Positions 56,122 to 64,000 of a DNA stretch of 64,000 nucleotides are shown here, in pieces (the first letter of the stretch is position 1; each line of letters starts with the position of its first letter). The position numbers and the translations under genes were made by a program. The stretch is taken from contig NZ_CH672428.1 in assembly GCF_000152745.1 (NCBI RefSeq), positions 1,140,732 through 1,204,731 on the forward strand, in the 5' to 3' direction. This DNA comes from Oceanicaulis sp. HTCC2633 (lineage in GTDB: Bacteria; Pseudomonadota; Alphaproteobacteria; Caulobacterales; Maricaulaceae). The notes below the pieces were generated by a model. That model was not told where the DNA came from and did not search any database. It worked only from the letters and a program-made list of their open reading frames with translations.

Positions 56122-56154
56122 TAGGTCGTTCACCCGATAAATCAGGTCGTTGGT
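56122..56154 (+). promoter_or_regulatory. Candidate LytTR binding site upstream of autotransporter 2 and lytS
   Basis: AGGTCGTT occurs at 56123-56130 and again at 56144-56151, exactly 21 bp apart. The intervening CACCCGATAAATCAGG resembles the site before autotransporter 1 (shared TAAATCAGG). It lies between divergent lytS (46 bp away) and autotransporter 2 (about 142 bp), so it could control both. Confidence 0.55.
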
Positions 56155-56295
56155 GGCATTTCCAGCCTCTGATCGCGCTCATGGCCGCGTTCATGACTTT
56201 GCGCTGGCGCGCTCCCCCCGCACGCAGAGTATGTCCCGCTTCAACGGGCGGGCTTCCAAAGCCACGCCCAAGCACAGAGGGGAGAATGTTCAAGC

Positions 56296-59200
56296 ATGCA
56301 ACAGTTTTCATTGATTCAAGCCGGCCTGGTGAAGGACCGAGGCTTGAGACTTCGGCTCCTGTCGAGCGCCCTTGGGTGCGGCCTGCTGGCCCTGCAGCCT
56401 GGGGCCAGCGCTCAGGACGCCCCGAGCCAGAGCATCCATGTCGAGACCGATGGGGACGTGGATATCGTCGTGGACGCGCCTCTGGTCACCGATCAAGACG
56501 GCAAACCGGCGATCCTGGGGCGGTCCTTTCTGGGCGGCGTCACCATCAACAGCCATGACGTGCTGACCCATGGCGCGATGTCCGACGGCATTTTCGCGCA
56601 ATCCTTCGCCAATGATGGCGAAGTCCTGATTGTCAGCGGCGATGTGGAAACGACCGGCATCGGCTCAAGGGGCATTGTCGCTCGCAATGAGGGCGCTTTC
56701 CCCAGCAGCCGGACACAGGTTTTCAGCGGCAATGTGACGACTGCCGGCGCCGACGCCATAGGCATTCACGCTACCGCCATGGCGGGCGTTATCACGCTTG
56801 AAAGCCAATCTGTCACGACCAGCGGCGACAGCGCCATCGGCATTCAGGCGCACGCTGAGTCCGGCGATGTCCAGCTGCTGAGCAATGAAGTGAAGACATC
56901 CGGCTTGAACGCCGTCGGCATCCAGGCTGAAGCCAGCGACTTTGTCATTGTCGACAGTCTCGCTGTGACCACCTCTGGCGACGGCGCCCATGGCATTGTC
57001 GCAGAGGCCGGCATGAGCGCCTATGTGCGCAGCGAATCCGTACAGACCGAAGGCGAACAGGCGCACGGCATCGTGGCGTCCAGTACAGGCCAGATCGCCT
57101 ATGTGGAAAGCGAGACCCTGGCGACCCGGGGCGATGGCGCGATCGGCATCCTGGCCCGCTCCAATGGCAGCGTGGCCGTCCGCAGCGGCAGCGTCTCCAC
57201 ACAGGGGGAAGCCATAGCAGGCGGCGATGGGGGCGACTTGCCGCCCGGTGATGGCGGAGACCTGCCTCCTGGCGATGGCGGCGATCTGCCTCCGGGCGAT
57301 GGAGGCGGCGATCCCTTCCCGCCCAGTGAACCGGTAGACACCCTGCCGGCGACGCCCAATGGCGCCGCCATAGGCATCCTGGCGATAAGCGATGGCGCCG
57401 ATGTCTTTGTGGAAAGCGGTTTCGTCTCAACCGCAGGCTCGGGCGCGACCGGCATTCATGCCTCGGCACAAACCGATACGATAGTGATCAGCGATGAAAT
57501 CCAGACATCAGGTGAAAGCGCGATCGGGCTTCTGGCTCGCAGTCGTTTTGGTGACGTTAGCGTTAGCAGCGGCGCTGTATCAACTCAGGGAGATTTCTCC
57601 ACCGGCATCTCACTCCTCAGTGAGTCCGGAAACGTCCTTGTACTAAGCGAAGCGCTCTCCACAGCAGGCTTTGACTCCGCGGGCATTCGGTTGACAGCGG
57701 ACAAGAACGTCATTGTTGACAGCCAGTTGGTCGAAACCTCCGGAGATTCCTCGAGCGGCATCCAGGTTCTCACCCAGACGGGCGAAGTCGACATCATCAG
57801 CGGCGACATCATAACACAGGGCGAGGATAGCGACGGGATTTCCGTCATCGGTCTGGGCGGCGGATCAGACGTCCGGATCAGCTCAGGAAGCCTCTCGACG
57901 GTCGGCGACGGCGCTGACGGCATCTTCGTCAACACCTTCGGTGATGTCAGCATCGCGGCGGACACCATCGCCACGGCCGGCGTAAGCGCGGCCGGCATTT
58001 ATGCCGATGCAGGCGGAGACCTGTCCGTTCAGGTCAATGACGTCACCACGGACGGCGCCTTGTCCGCTGGCATAAGCCTGCAATCGAGCAATGGCGGCGT
58101 CACCGTCAATGCAGGCCGGATCTCCACAACCGGCGACAGTTCCGCGGGCATTGAAGCGGTCGCCTTCAATGGTGACATCGCCATCAACGTGACCGAGATT
58201 GATGTCTCCGGTGACCGGTATATCCCCGGAGATGGCGGCGGCGAACTGCCTGTGGATCCCAATCCCGGCGGCGGCCCGGCTTCGACCATGATTAATGGCA
58301 ATGTCATCGGCATCGCCGCCAGCAGTTTCAATTCCGACATCTCCGTAACGGCTGACAAGGTCACTGCCAGCGGCTTGAACACGAATGGCATCAATGTATT
58401 TGCGACCGGCGGTCGCGCCGATGTCACCGCTGGAACCGTGGACGTTGACGGCGTGGGCGGCGTCATTGGGTTACGGGCCCGCGGCGATCTGGGCGCACAC
58501 GTCATCGTCGACAGCGTCACGGCGGTCTCAACGCTTGAGAACACGGCGCCGGGAGAAACCGATCCCTTTGGCGAGGCCATTTCCGTGGGCGCCGTCACCG
58601 GTCAGGCCCGCGTGCAGGCCAATAGCGTCCGCACCGAGGGCACCAAGATGACCGGGGTGGAAGTGATCTCCGTCAACGCCTCGATCCTGGCCGAGATCGG
58701 TGATGTCGTCGTGATCGGTGAAGGCGGCGGGGGCGGCATCCGCACGCTCAGCGGCGCTGACGAAGGCGACGGGGGAAGAACCGATATCCGCGCCAACTCC
58801 ATCGTGACGGACGGCGATTACATAACGGGCGTCCGAGCCGTTTCTCTGAAGAACTTCAACGATATCCGTGTGGGTCAAATCCAGACAGACGGACGGCATT
58901 CCGTCGGGGTGTTCTCGGCGAGCCAGTCAGGCGCGAACATTGAGGTCGGTGAGATCGTCACCACCGGCGATGTGTCCGATGGCATTCAGGCCATCAACCG
59001 CACCGGGCTGAATGGCGGCGAAGGTCCGCTCATGCGCGATCCGGATGAGTATATCATCGGGGACGGCGAACCGGATGAAGGTCCGGGTTCCGGCGAGGAC
59101 GGTGTGTCCTTCGGGACCGGCGAGGCCGCAGCAAATGAACCCTTGCCCGGTGCGATCCCTGATGGAGACATCGTGATCACTGCCGGTTCGGTAAGCACGT

Positions 59201-61275
59201 CGGGTGATTCCTCACGCGGCATTGCGGCCCATGCCAATGGCGATGTGATCATCGTCAGCGGCGCCGTCACCACTACGGGCGAACGCACCCGTTATTTCTC
59301 CACCACGGATTACCAGTTCGGCCTGAGCGTGAGTGGTCTGTTCGAATTCGAAGGTCCGGCCTCCCACGGCATCGACGCCCGCAGCGATTACGGGGCTGTC
59401 GCCATAGAGAGCCAGTCGGTCACGACGCTGGGCGCCGGCGCCCACGGGATTCGCGCACAAACGGCCGAAGGCGACATCACAGTCCAGGCGGGCGACATCT
59501 CGGTGTCCGGGCAGGATGCTGACGGCCTGCATCTGGTCAGCCAGACCGGCGATGTCACCGCCACGGTCGAGGGCCATGTCCGTGCCGAGCTGGGGGCCGG
59601 CGTTCGCATCGCCAGCGCCGGCGCCATCGAGCTGATTATCGCTGATGGCGGTCAGGTGGACAGTGCGGACGGCGCGTTCGCGATCGTGATCGAGCCCGGC
59701 CTTGTGCCAGACGATCCGATCATCCCTGAAGACCCGGTGAGCGTGCTCGCGGCGCAATCGCTGGGCGGCACGGCGACCCCGGTCACGAGCGGCGCTTCGC
59801 TGACCGTGGATGAAGGCGGCGTTCTGCAAGGCCGCATCCAGCTGACGGACGGGGATGACACGCTTCAGATCGCCGGGCGCTTTCTCGCCTCCGGAACCAG
59901 CCTGTTCGGCGACGGCGAGGATGTCCTGGTCAATACCGGCTCGGTCTTCGTGACTGATGGCGCCGCGGCCTTTGACGGTCTCGAGCGTTTTGAAAACCAG
60001 GGCCTCTTCAGCCTGGCCAATGGGGATGCCGGCGACAGCCTTGATCTGTCAGACATCGCCTTCATGGGCGGCGAAGGCAGTGTGCTGGCGTTCGACGTCC
60101 TCAGCGACGGCGCCGGTGGCGTCCTGGCCGATGACATCACCTTCGGGCTGGTTCAGGGCACGACCGAAGTGGAGATCGCGGCCGAGGCCGGGCTGACACT
60201 TGACGCCAGCGTGGACCTGATCACCTTCACCGAACCTGTAGCGGATGACGCTTTCCGCATAAGCGCAGGAACCGCGGACGCCGGGTTCATGCAGTGGACG
60301 CTGCGCCAGTCTGCGAACCGTCTCACCCTGGCCGCCAATCCCGACGTGGAGGTCTTTGAGATTGTCCAGGCCGGCGGCGTCGCCACAGACCTCTGGCATG
60401 AAGGCGTACAGGTCATCCGCCAGCAGGCCGCCCTCTCTCGTTCAACACAAGGCGGAAGCGGCGACGGCCTTTCAGGCTGGATCGAGGCCGCGAGCACGGA
60501 CCGGAACGGCGCAGACATGAGCCTGAGCACGCAATATGCCGGGGCCACCTTGTCCCAGACCCTGTCTCGCGATCTCAGCGCCAACTCGGTCTCAGCGGGC
60601 CTGACCTGGCGCACCGGCGCGGCGCATTTCGGAGCCGCATTGGGGTATGTCGATGGCCGCGCTCAGTTTGACGGCACAGGCAACGAGATGGAGATGGAGG
60701 CGGTCAGCCTGTCTGGCTATGGCGGCTGGAGCACCCAGCGCTATTTCGCCAACGTGATCGGCAAGCTCGATACCGGGACGCTCGACCTTAATGTCGTCAG
60801 CGCGAATGAGCGTAGCAATGTGGATGTCACCACCTGGGGTCTGAATGGCGAGCTGGGCGCCCGTTTCCAGTCCGGTAATGCCCATGTCGAACCGACAGTG
60901 TCGATGAGCTGGGTCTCCGCCTCCCTGGACGAGGCGGCGTTCTCCACCGGCACCTTCGATCTGGAAGACGGCGATAGCCTGAAGGCCGAGATTGGCGCCC
61001 GGGTCGGTCACGCCTTCACTGCCGGCGCCTGGACGGTTCGTCCGAGTGCAGCGGCCTATCGGGTGGAAGAGCTCGCAGGTGAGAACACGGCCCGTTATGC
61101 CTCTGGCGCGAGCCAGCTGGCTTTGCAGGACGAGCCGGCCGGATCCTACACCCGTCTGGAACTCGGAGCCTCTTTTGAGACGGGCGCGGGCCTGGTGCTG
61201 AGCCTCTCCGGGGAAGCCTTTGACGGCGACCAGTCCGGTGGGGCCATCCGCTTGGGAGGACGGATGCAATTCTAG
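56296..61275 (+). CDS. Large beta-solenoid autotransporter with ~25-residue repeats
   Basis: 1659 residues with an extended N-terminus and signal peptide (ends GASAQD). The passenger (about 45-1370) is built from roughly 25 repeats of about 25-26 residues with the pattern T-x-G-x-x-[AS]-x-G-[IV], which suits a right-handed beta-solenoid. Three flexible Asp/Gly/Pro-rich inserts interrupt it (near 310-347, 646-660 and 913-945), the first with a repeated GGDLPPGD unit. The C-terminal barrel (about 1388-1659) ends in the autotransporter signature aromatic (GGRMQF). Likely a surface adhesin. A strong terminator follows. Confidence 0.9.
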   Translation: MQQFSLIQAGLVKDRGLRLRLLSSALGCGLLALQPGASAQDAPSQSIHVETDGDVDIVVDAPLVTDQDGKPAILGRSFLGGVTINSHDVLTHGAMSDGIFAQSFANDGEVLIVSGDVETTGIGSRGIVARNEGAFPSSRTQVFSGNVTTAGADAIGIHATAMAGVITLESQSVTTSGDSAIGIQAHAESGDVQLLSNEVKTSGLNAVGIQAEASDFVIVDSLAVTTSGDGAHGIVAEAGMSAYVRSESVQTEGEQAHGIVASSTGQIAYVESETLATRGDGAIGILARSNGSVAVRSGSVSTQGEAIAGGDGGDLPPGDGGDLPPGDGGDLPPGDGGGDPFPPSEPVDTLPATPNGAAIGILAISDGADVFVESGFVSTAGSGATGIHASAQTDTIVISDEIQTSGESAIGLLARSRFGDVSVSSGAVSTQGDFSTGISLLSESGNVLVLSEALSTAGFDSAGIRLTADKNVIVDSQLVETSGDSSSGIQVLTQTGEVDIISGDIITQGEDSDGISVIGLGGGSDVRISSGSLSTVGDGADGIFVNTFGDVSIAADTIATAGVSAAGIYADAGGDLSVQVNDVTTDGALSAGISLQSSNGGVTVNAGRISTTGDSSAGIEAVAFNGDIAINVTEIDVSGDRYIPGDGGGELPVDPNPGGGPASTMINGNVIGIAASSFNSDISVTADKVTASGLNTNGINVFATGGRADVTAGTVDVDGVGGVIGLRARGDLGAHVIVDSVTAVSTLENTAPGETDPFGEAISVGAVTGQARVQANSVRTEGTKMTGVEVISVNASILAEIGDVVVIGEGGGGGIRTLSGADEGDGGRTDIRANSIVTDGDYITGVRAVSLKNFNDIRVGQIQTDGRHSVGVFSASQSGANIEVGEIVTTGDVSDGIQAINRTGLNGGEGPLMRDPDEYIIGDGEPDEGPGSGEDGVSFGTGEAAANEPLPGAIPDGDIVITAGSVSTSGDSSRGIAAHANGDVIIVSGAVTTTGERTRYFSTTDYQFGLSVSGLFEFEGPASHGIDARSDYGAVAIESQSVTTLGAGAHGIRAQTAEGDITVQAGDISVSGQDADGLHLVSQTGDVTATVEGHVRAELGAGVRIASAGAIELIIADGGQVDSADGAFAIVIEPGLVPDDPIIPEDPVSVLAAQSLGGTATPVTSGASLTVDEGGVLQGRIQLTDGDDTLQIAGRFLASGTSLFGDGEDVLVNTGSVFVTDGAAAFDGLERFENQGLFSLANGDAGDSLDLSDIAFMGGEGSVLAFDVLSDGAGGVLADDITFGLVQGTTEVEIAAEAGLTLDASVDLITFTEPVADDAFRISAGTADAGFMQWTLRQSANRLTLAANPDVEVFEIVQAGGVATDLWHEGVQVIRQQAALSRSTQGGSGDGLSGWIEAASTDRNGADMSLSTQYAGATLSQTLSRDLSANSVSAGLTWRTGAAHFGAALGYVDGRAQFDGTGNEMEMEAVSLSGYGGWSTQRYFANVIGKLDTGTLDLNVVSANERSNVDVTTWGLNGELGARFQSGNAHVEPTVSMSWVSASLDEAAFSTGTFDLEDGDSLKAEIGARVGHAFTAGAWTVRPSAAAYRVEELAGENTARYASGASQLALQDEPAGSYTRLELGASFETGAGLVLSLSGEAFDGDQSGGAIRLGGRMQF
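57223..57340 (+). repeat. Short tandem repeat encoding a Gly-Asp-Pro linker
   Basis: Repeats of GGCGATGGCGGCGATCTGCC-like units (about 24 bp) encode GGDLPPGD three times within the autotransporter passenger. Such in-frame short repeats can change copy number without breaking the frame. Confidence 0.75.
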
Positions 61276-61303
61276 GAGCGCCCAAGCTGCTCCTTCCCTC
61301 CCT

Positions 61304-61341
61304 GCCCCCGTCGAGGTTCCCCCACCTCGACGGGGGCTTTT
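61304..61341 (+). terminator. Terminator of autotransporter 2
   Basis: A perfect 13-bp stem (61304-61316 with 61325-61337), 8-base loop, then TTTT. Confidence 0.88.
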
Positions 61342-61465
61342 CGTATCCGGATTCAGGATGGTCTCTTCTCGAAGACGTTCTCAACGCCTCAGGCGTCGTG
61401 TGCGCTGCCCGGCGGTTTCAACAAAATGGTGGTCTTGGGATGACGCCGCGATGACGCGAGACGCT

Positions 61466-63616
61466 TTATTGACCGGCTTCGGCGCCTTGGAGCGACTGGG
61501 TCGTGTGCTGACGGATAATCTCTTCTGTCAGCACCTGCGGGAGGATCACGCCTTCATCAATCCCCGCCCCCTGCTCGAAATAGAGATAAAGAGGCACCCC
61601 TGCGCGCCCGTACTCGGCAATGAAGCGGGAAATCTCCGGATCCTCACGGGTCCAGTCGCCCACCATCAAGCGAATGTCATTGCGCTCAAAATGGTCAAGC
61701 GTGGCCTGCGTCCTGAGCGCCGTCGCTTCGTTCACTTTGCAGGTGATGCACCAGTCAGCCGTGAAATAGAGAAAGACCTTCTGATCGTCTGCGAGCAGCG
61801 ATCCCAGGGCCTGCCGGGAGAAGCCCTCTCCTCCTTGGCTTTCAACGAGCTCGGCGGATGCAGAAGCGTCTGAGAGCCAGGCCAGGGGAAGCACGCTGCT
61901 CGCCCCCAGAACGATCAGGCTTGCGCCCAGGGTCTGGCCAACCCGCCCTCCATGGGACAGCGCCTTGGCCGCAGCGGCCAGCGCCAGGCATGCCAGAAGG
62001 CCTATGGCCATTCCATCATGACTGGTCTGCGCGCCGAGCACCCAGAGAAGCCAGATCGCGGTTACAAACATGGGAAAGGCGAGAACCTGCTGCAGGGCCT
62101 GCATCCATGGGCCAGGCTTCGGCAACAGGTGCTGCGTCGCCGGGGCGTGCGTGATAACGAGATACGGCAGGGCCAAACCGCCGCCCAGAGACACAAACAC
62201 CGCCAGTGCGCCCAGAGGGGATGCAATCATCGCATACCCCAAAGCCGACGCCATGAATGGCGCCGTGCAAGGGGCCGCCACAAGAACGGCGAGCATGCCG
62301 GTCAGGAACGCGCCGCGCAGGCCCTGACGCGTCTGAAGAGCGCCCCCGAGCCGCTGCAAGCTGCCCCCGAGCTTCAGAACGCCCAAGAGGTTCAAACCCA
62401 CGCCCGTCATCAGAAGCGCCAACCCCATGACGACGACGGGATTCTGCAATTGGCTGCCCCAGCTGGCAGCTGGCATGACGCTTCTGCCGATCAGGACCGC
62501 CAGTCCGATCAGTCCGAAACATGACAACACACCTGCAGCATACGCCCAGCCATCCGCCCTCATCGCGGCCGGCTTCAGGCTGGCGGTGCGCGCGAGAGCG
62601 ATCGCTTTGAGTGACAGCACCGGCAAGACACAGGGCATAAGATTCAGAATCAGCCCGCCCAGAAAAGCGAACATGATCGCCTTCCATACGCCTTGAGCCG
62701 TTGCAGAGGCGGCGACCTCACTGGAAGGGCTCTGCGCATCCAGCGGCAGAGCAACACTCACACCCCGATAGGCGCCCTCCCCGTCGGTGAAAGCGAGAAC
62801 GCCGGAAAGGCGAGACCTGTCCCCCTGATAGAAAGGGTCAGCCCGCACGGAGAGCTCATGCTCGGTTGAGGAAACCCGAGTCACCGTCTGTGGATCCGCG
62901 TGCCATATGACGGGCTCTACAGGGAAGAAGTACAGATCATCGATGACTTCCGGAGCGATGATCTGCAGCCTGAATTCACCCTGCGCGGTGCTCGCATCAA
63001 ACCGCCACTGATCAGCGCTCTCCGGGAGGGTCAGAACGTCCGGGTTCATTTCTGGTCGTGAGGTCTCTGCTGAAGCGGACACCTCGACATCGAGCGACAG
63101 GCTTGCGCCACCCTCAACACAGTCCCGTTCACGACAGGCAAGCCACTGAAGCTCGAGCTCTACGCTCTTGATGTCGCCCGGACGCGCAGTGTTCGGCGCC
63201 ACAATCCGGAACGGCAGAAAAAGGGTTTCATCATAGCCATAGCCAAAAACACGCCCCTCCCCGTCCATGATCCGACGCGGCGTTGGCCACCCCTCGGCTT
63301 CGACGCTCCACCCCTCTGGCGCCTCCCACCGTGCGACAATGGCTTCACCCGCACCGGGATTGATCCAGAACGTGCTCCAGCCGGGCTGATGCTCCAGCCT
63401 GATGCGCACATCGGCGGCGCCACCCGGCTCCATGCGGACAGACACGGGGCTAAGGGTCGCCTCTACCGGCGACGCATTTTCGGGAAGAGGCTGTGCGCGG
63501 CTGGGCGCGAGGCAAGAGAGCGACAGGGCCAGGGCGACAGCCAGCATGCGAACAGCGTTCTGAAGCCTGCCTGGGACGCGCCTCAAGCTCAACCGGTTGC
63601 GCCTAGTCTTCAACAC
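61466..63616 (-). CDS. DsbD/ScsB-like protein-disulfide reductase
   Basis: 716 residues in three parts. The N-terminal periplasmic domain is DsbC/DsbD-alpha-like, with the CRERDC pair in LQWLACRERDCVEGG. The central membrane domain has about eight helices and redox Cys in NLMPCVLPVLSLKA and VAAPCTAPFMASALG. The C-terminal thioredoxin domain has DWCITCKVNE (CxxC). Electrons would pass from cytoplasmic thioredoxin to periplasmic thiol proteins. Start: GTG 63616 overlaps the upstream gene by 14 bp; ATG 63547 is an alternative that still leaves a signal sequence (MLAVALALSLSCLAPSRA). Confidence 0.92.
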   Translation of the reverse strand: MLKTRRNRLSLRRVPGRLQNAVRMLAVALALSLSCLAPSRAQPLPENASPVEATLSPVSVRMEPGGAADVRIRLEHQPGWSTFWINPGAGEAIVARWEAPEGWSVEAEGWPTPRRIMDGEGRVFGYGYDETLFLPFRIVAPNTARPGDIKSVELELQWLACRERDCVEGGASLSLDVEVSASAETSRPEMNPDVLTLPESADQWRFDASTAQGEFRLQIIAPEVIDDLYFFPVEPVIWHADPQTVTRVSSTEHELSVRADPFYQGDRSRLSGVLAFTDGEGAYRGVSVALPLDAQSPSSEVAASATAQGVWKAIMFAFLGGLILNLMPCVLPVLSLKAIALARTASLKPAAMRADGWAYAAGVLSCFGLIGLAVLIGRSVMPAASWGSQLQNPVVVMGLALLMTGVGLNLLGVLKLGGSLQRLGGALQTRQGLRGAFLTGMLAVLVAAPCTAPFMASALGYAMIASPLGALAVFVSLGGGLALPYLVITHAPATQHLLPKPGPWMQALQQVLAFPMFVTAIWLLWVLGAQTSHDGMAIGLLACLALAAAAKALSHGGRVGQTLGASLIVLGASSVLPLAWLSDASASAELVESQGGEGFSRQALGSLLADDQKVFLYFTADWCITCKVNEATALRTQATLDHFERNDIRLMVGDWTREDPEISRFIAEYGRAGVPLYLYFEQGAGIDEGVILPQVLTEEIIRQHTTQSLQGAEAGQ

Positions 63617-64000
63617 GCAGCAAAACCCGGATCGGGTGTTCGATAGGCGGCAGACACGTGTCGCCGTCGCAGGTCTGGTATTCCACCATGCCTCGGATCA
63701 GCATGTCTCCGGATGGCGTGCGGGGGTGAAACCTCACAGGCTGAAACAGGCTGACGACCTCACCTGTCAGGATATCGTAAGCGCCAAAGGAGATGGGCTC
63801 GGGAAACCGGGCGTCGGCGAATTGCGCATACTCATGATCGCGCATCGACACGGACGTCTCGACAAGCCCCTGACCGGCATTCACCCCTGTGGGGGCGTAC
63901 AGATACCAGCCCCTTTCCAGTTCAACGCGAACCTCGATCTCGAACGGCGTCCCGGGCGCTACCGACTCAGGCGCAACGACCTCGACATTGACAGGCTGGG
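63603..64000 (-). CDS. DsbD-alpha/DsbC-domain protein, 3' part only
   Basis: The frame stays open to the window edge, so the 5' end is missing; about 132 residues are visible. The sequence is an Ig-like thiol-disulfide interchange domain: APGTPFEIEVRVELERGWYL and, near the end, VEYQTCDGDTCLPPIEHPI, with the CxxxxC pair typical of DsbD N-terminal domains. It overlaps the start of the DsbD/ScsB-like gene, so the two are probably translationally coupled and act together in periplasmic thiol reduction. Whether a thioredoxin or other domain precedes it cannot be seen. Confidence 0.8.
   Translation of the reverse strand, partial: QPVNVEVVAPESVAPGTPFEIEVRVELERGWYLYAPTGVNAGQGLVETSVSMRDHEYAQFADARFPEPISFGAYDILTGEVVSLFQPVRFHPRTPSGDMLIRGMVEYQTCDGDTCLPPIEHPIRVLLRVED

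Overview
The window looks like a chromosomal segment of an aerobic, free-living alphaproteobacterium. Support: high GC, methionine synthase split into two adjacent proteins (a layout seen in Caulobacter-like bacteria), an MlaA/MlaC outer-membrane lipid pair, a TonB-dependent receptor of the kind common in marine oligotrophs, and many secreted peptidases. A Hyphomonadaceae/Maricaulaceae-type genome (Oceanicaulis- or Maricaulis-like) is my best guess. That is inference from gene style, not a match I could run. I see no phage, integrase, transposase, CRISPR array, rRNA or tRNA.

Layout. 1-6.8 kb: end of a glutathionyl-hydroquinone reductase, a secreted ChaN-like protein, and the metF-metH(N)-metH(C) operon behind a perfect 18-bp palindrome. 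6.9-9.1 kb: mlaA, mlaC and a chloramphenicol-acetyltransferase-like gene. 9.1-13.1 kb (minus): ettA, a membrane-anchored LuxR regulator, a CPBP protease and a nucleotidyltransferase. 13.3-19.1 kb: secreted gluzincin peptidase, two SIMPL-type proteins, a DPP-IV-like peptidase and a small secreted protein. 19.15-19.83 kb: intergenic stretch with three inverted-repeat elements. 19.8-26.4 kb: an isomerase-like DsbA-fold protein, a large proteasome-like Ntn-hydrolase candidate, MsrC, a YHS/DoxX pair with a D-glutamate cyclase, and a succinate-semialdehyde-type dehydrogenase.

26.8-44.6 kb is the most coherent accessory region. Two divergent gene sets flank a GntR/FCD regulator. The minus set runs TonB-dependent receptor, YkvI-type transporter, dgcN (DUF1611), dgcA (enolase-superfamily racemase), DUF819 transporter, membrane-anchored SxxK serine hydrolase. 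The plus set runs Tat-exported M19 dipeptidase homologue, SxxK hydrolase, N-acyl-D-amino-acid deacylase-like amidohydrolase, SxxK hydrolase, SxxK hydrolase, terminator. I read this as a scavenging locus for D-amino-acid-containing peptides, probably peptidoglycan-derived, feeding D-glutamate into the DgcN/DgcA route. Matching 20-bp operator-like sequences (GCCTTA...TAWGGC) sit before gntR/M19 and before the receptor, which suggests one regulon.

44.8-47.1 kb: an SDR protein lacking the usual Tyr, and an M24 peptidase homologue. 47.6-61.3 kb: two giant autotransporters (2187 and 1659 residues) flanking a LytS-type kinase and LytTR regulator. Upstream of each autotransporter is a GTT-centred pair of repeats exactly 21 bp apart in a shared block, the geometry of LytTR binding sites, so the two-component system may drive both adhesins. 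61.5-64 kb (minus): a DsbD/ScsB-like thiol reductase preceded by the 3' end of a DsbD-alpha-domain gene cut by the window edge.
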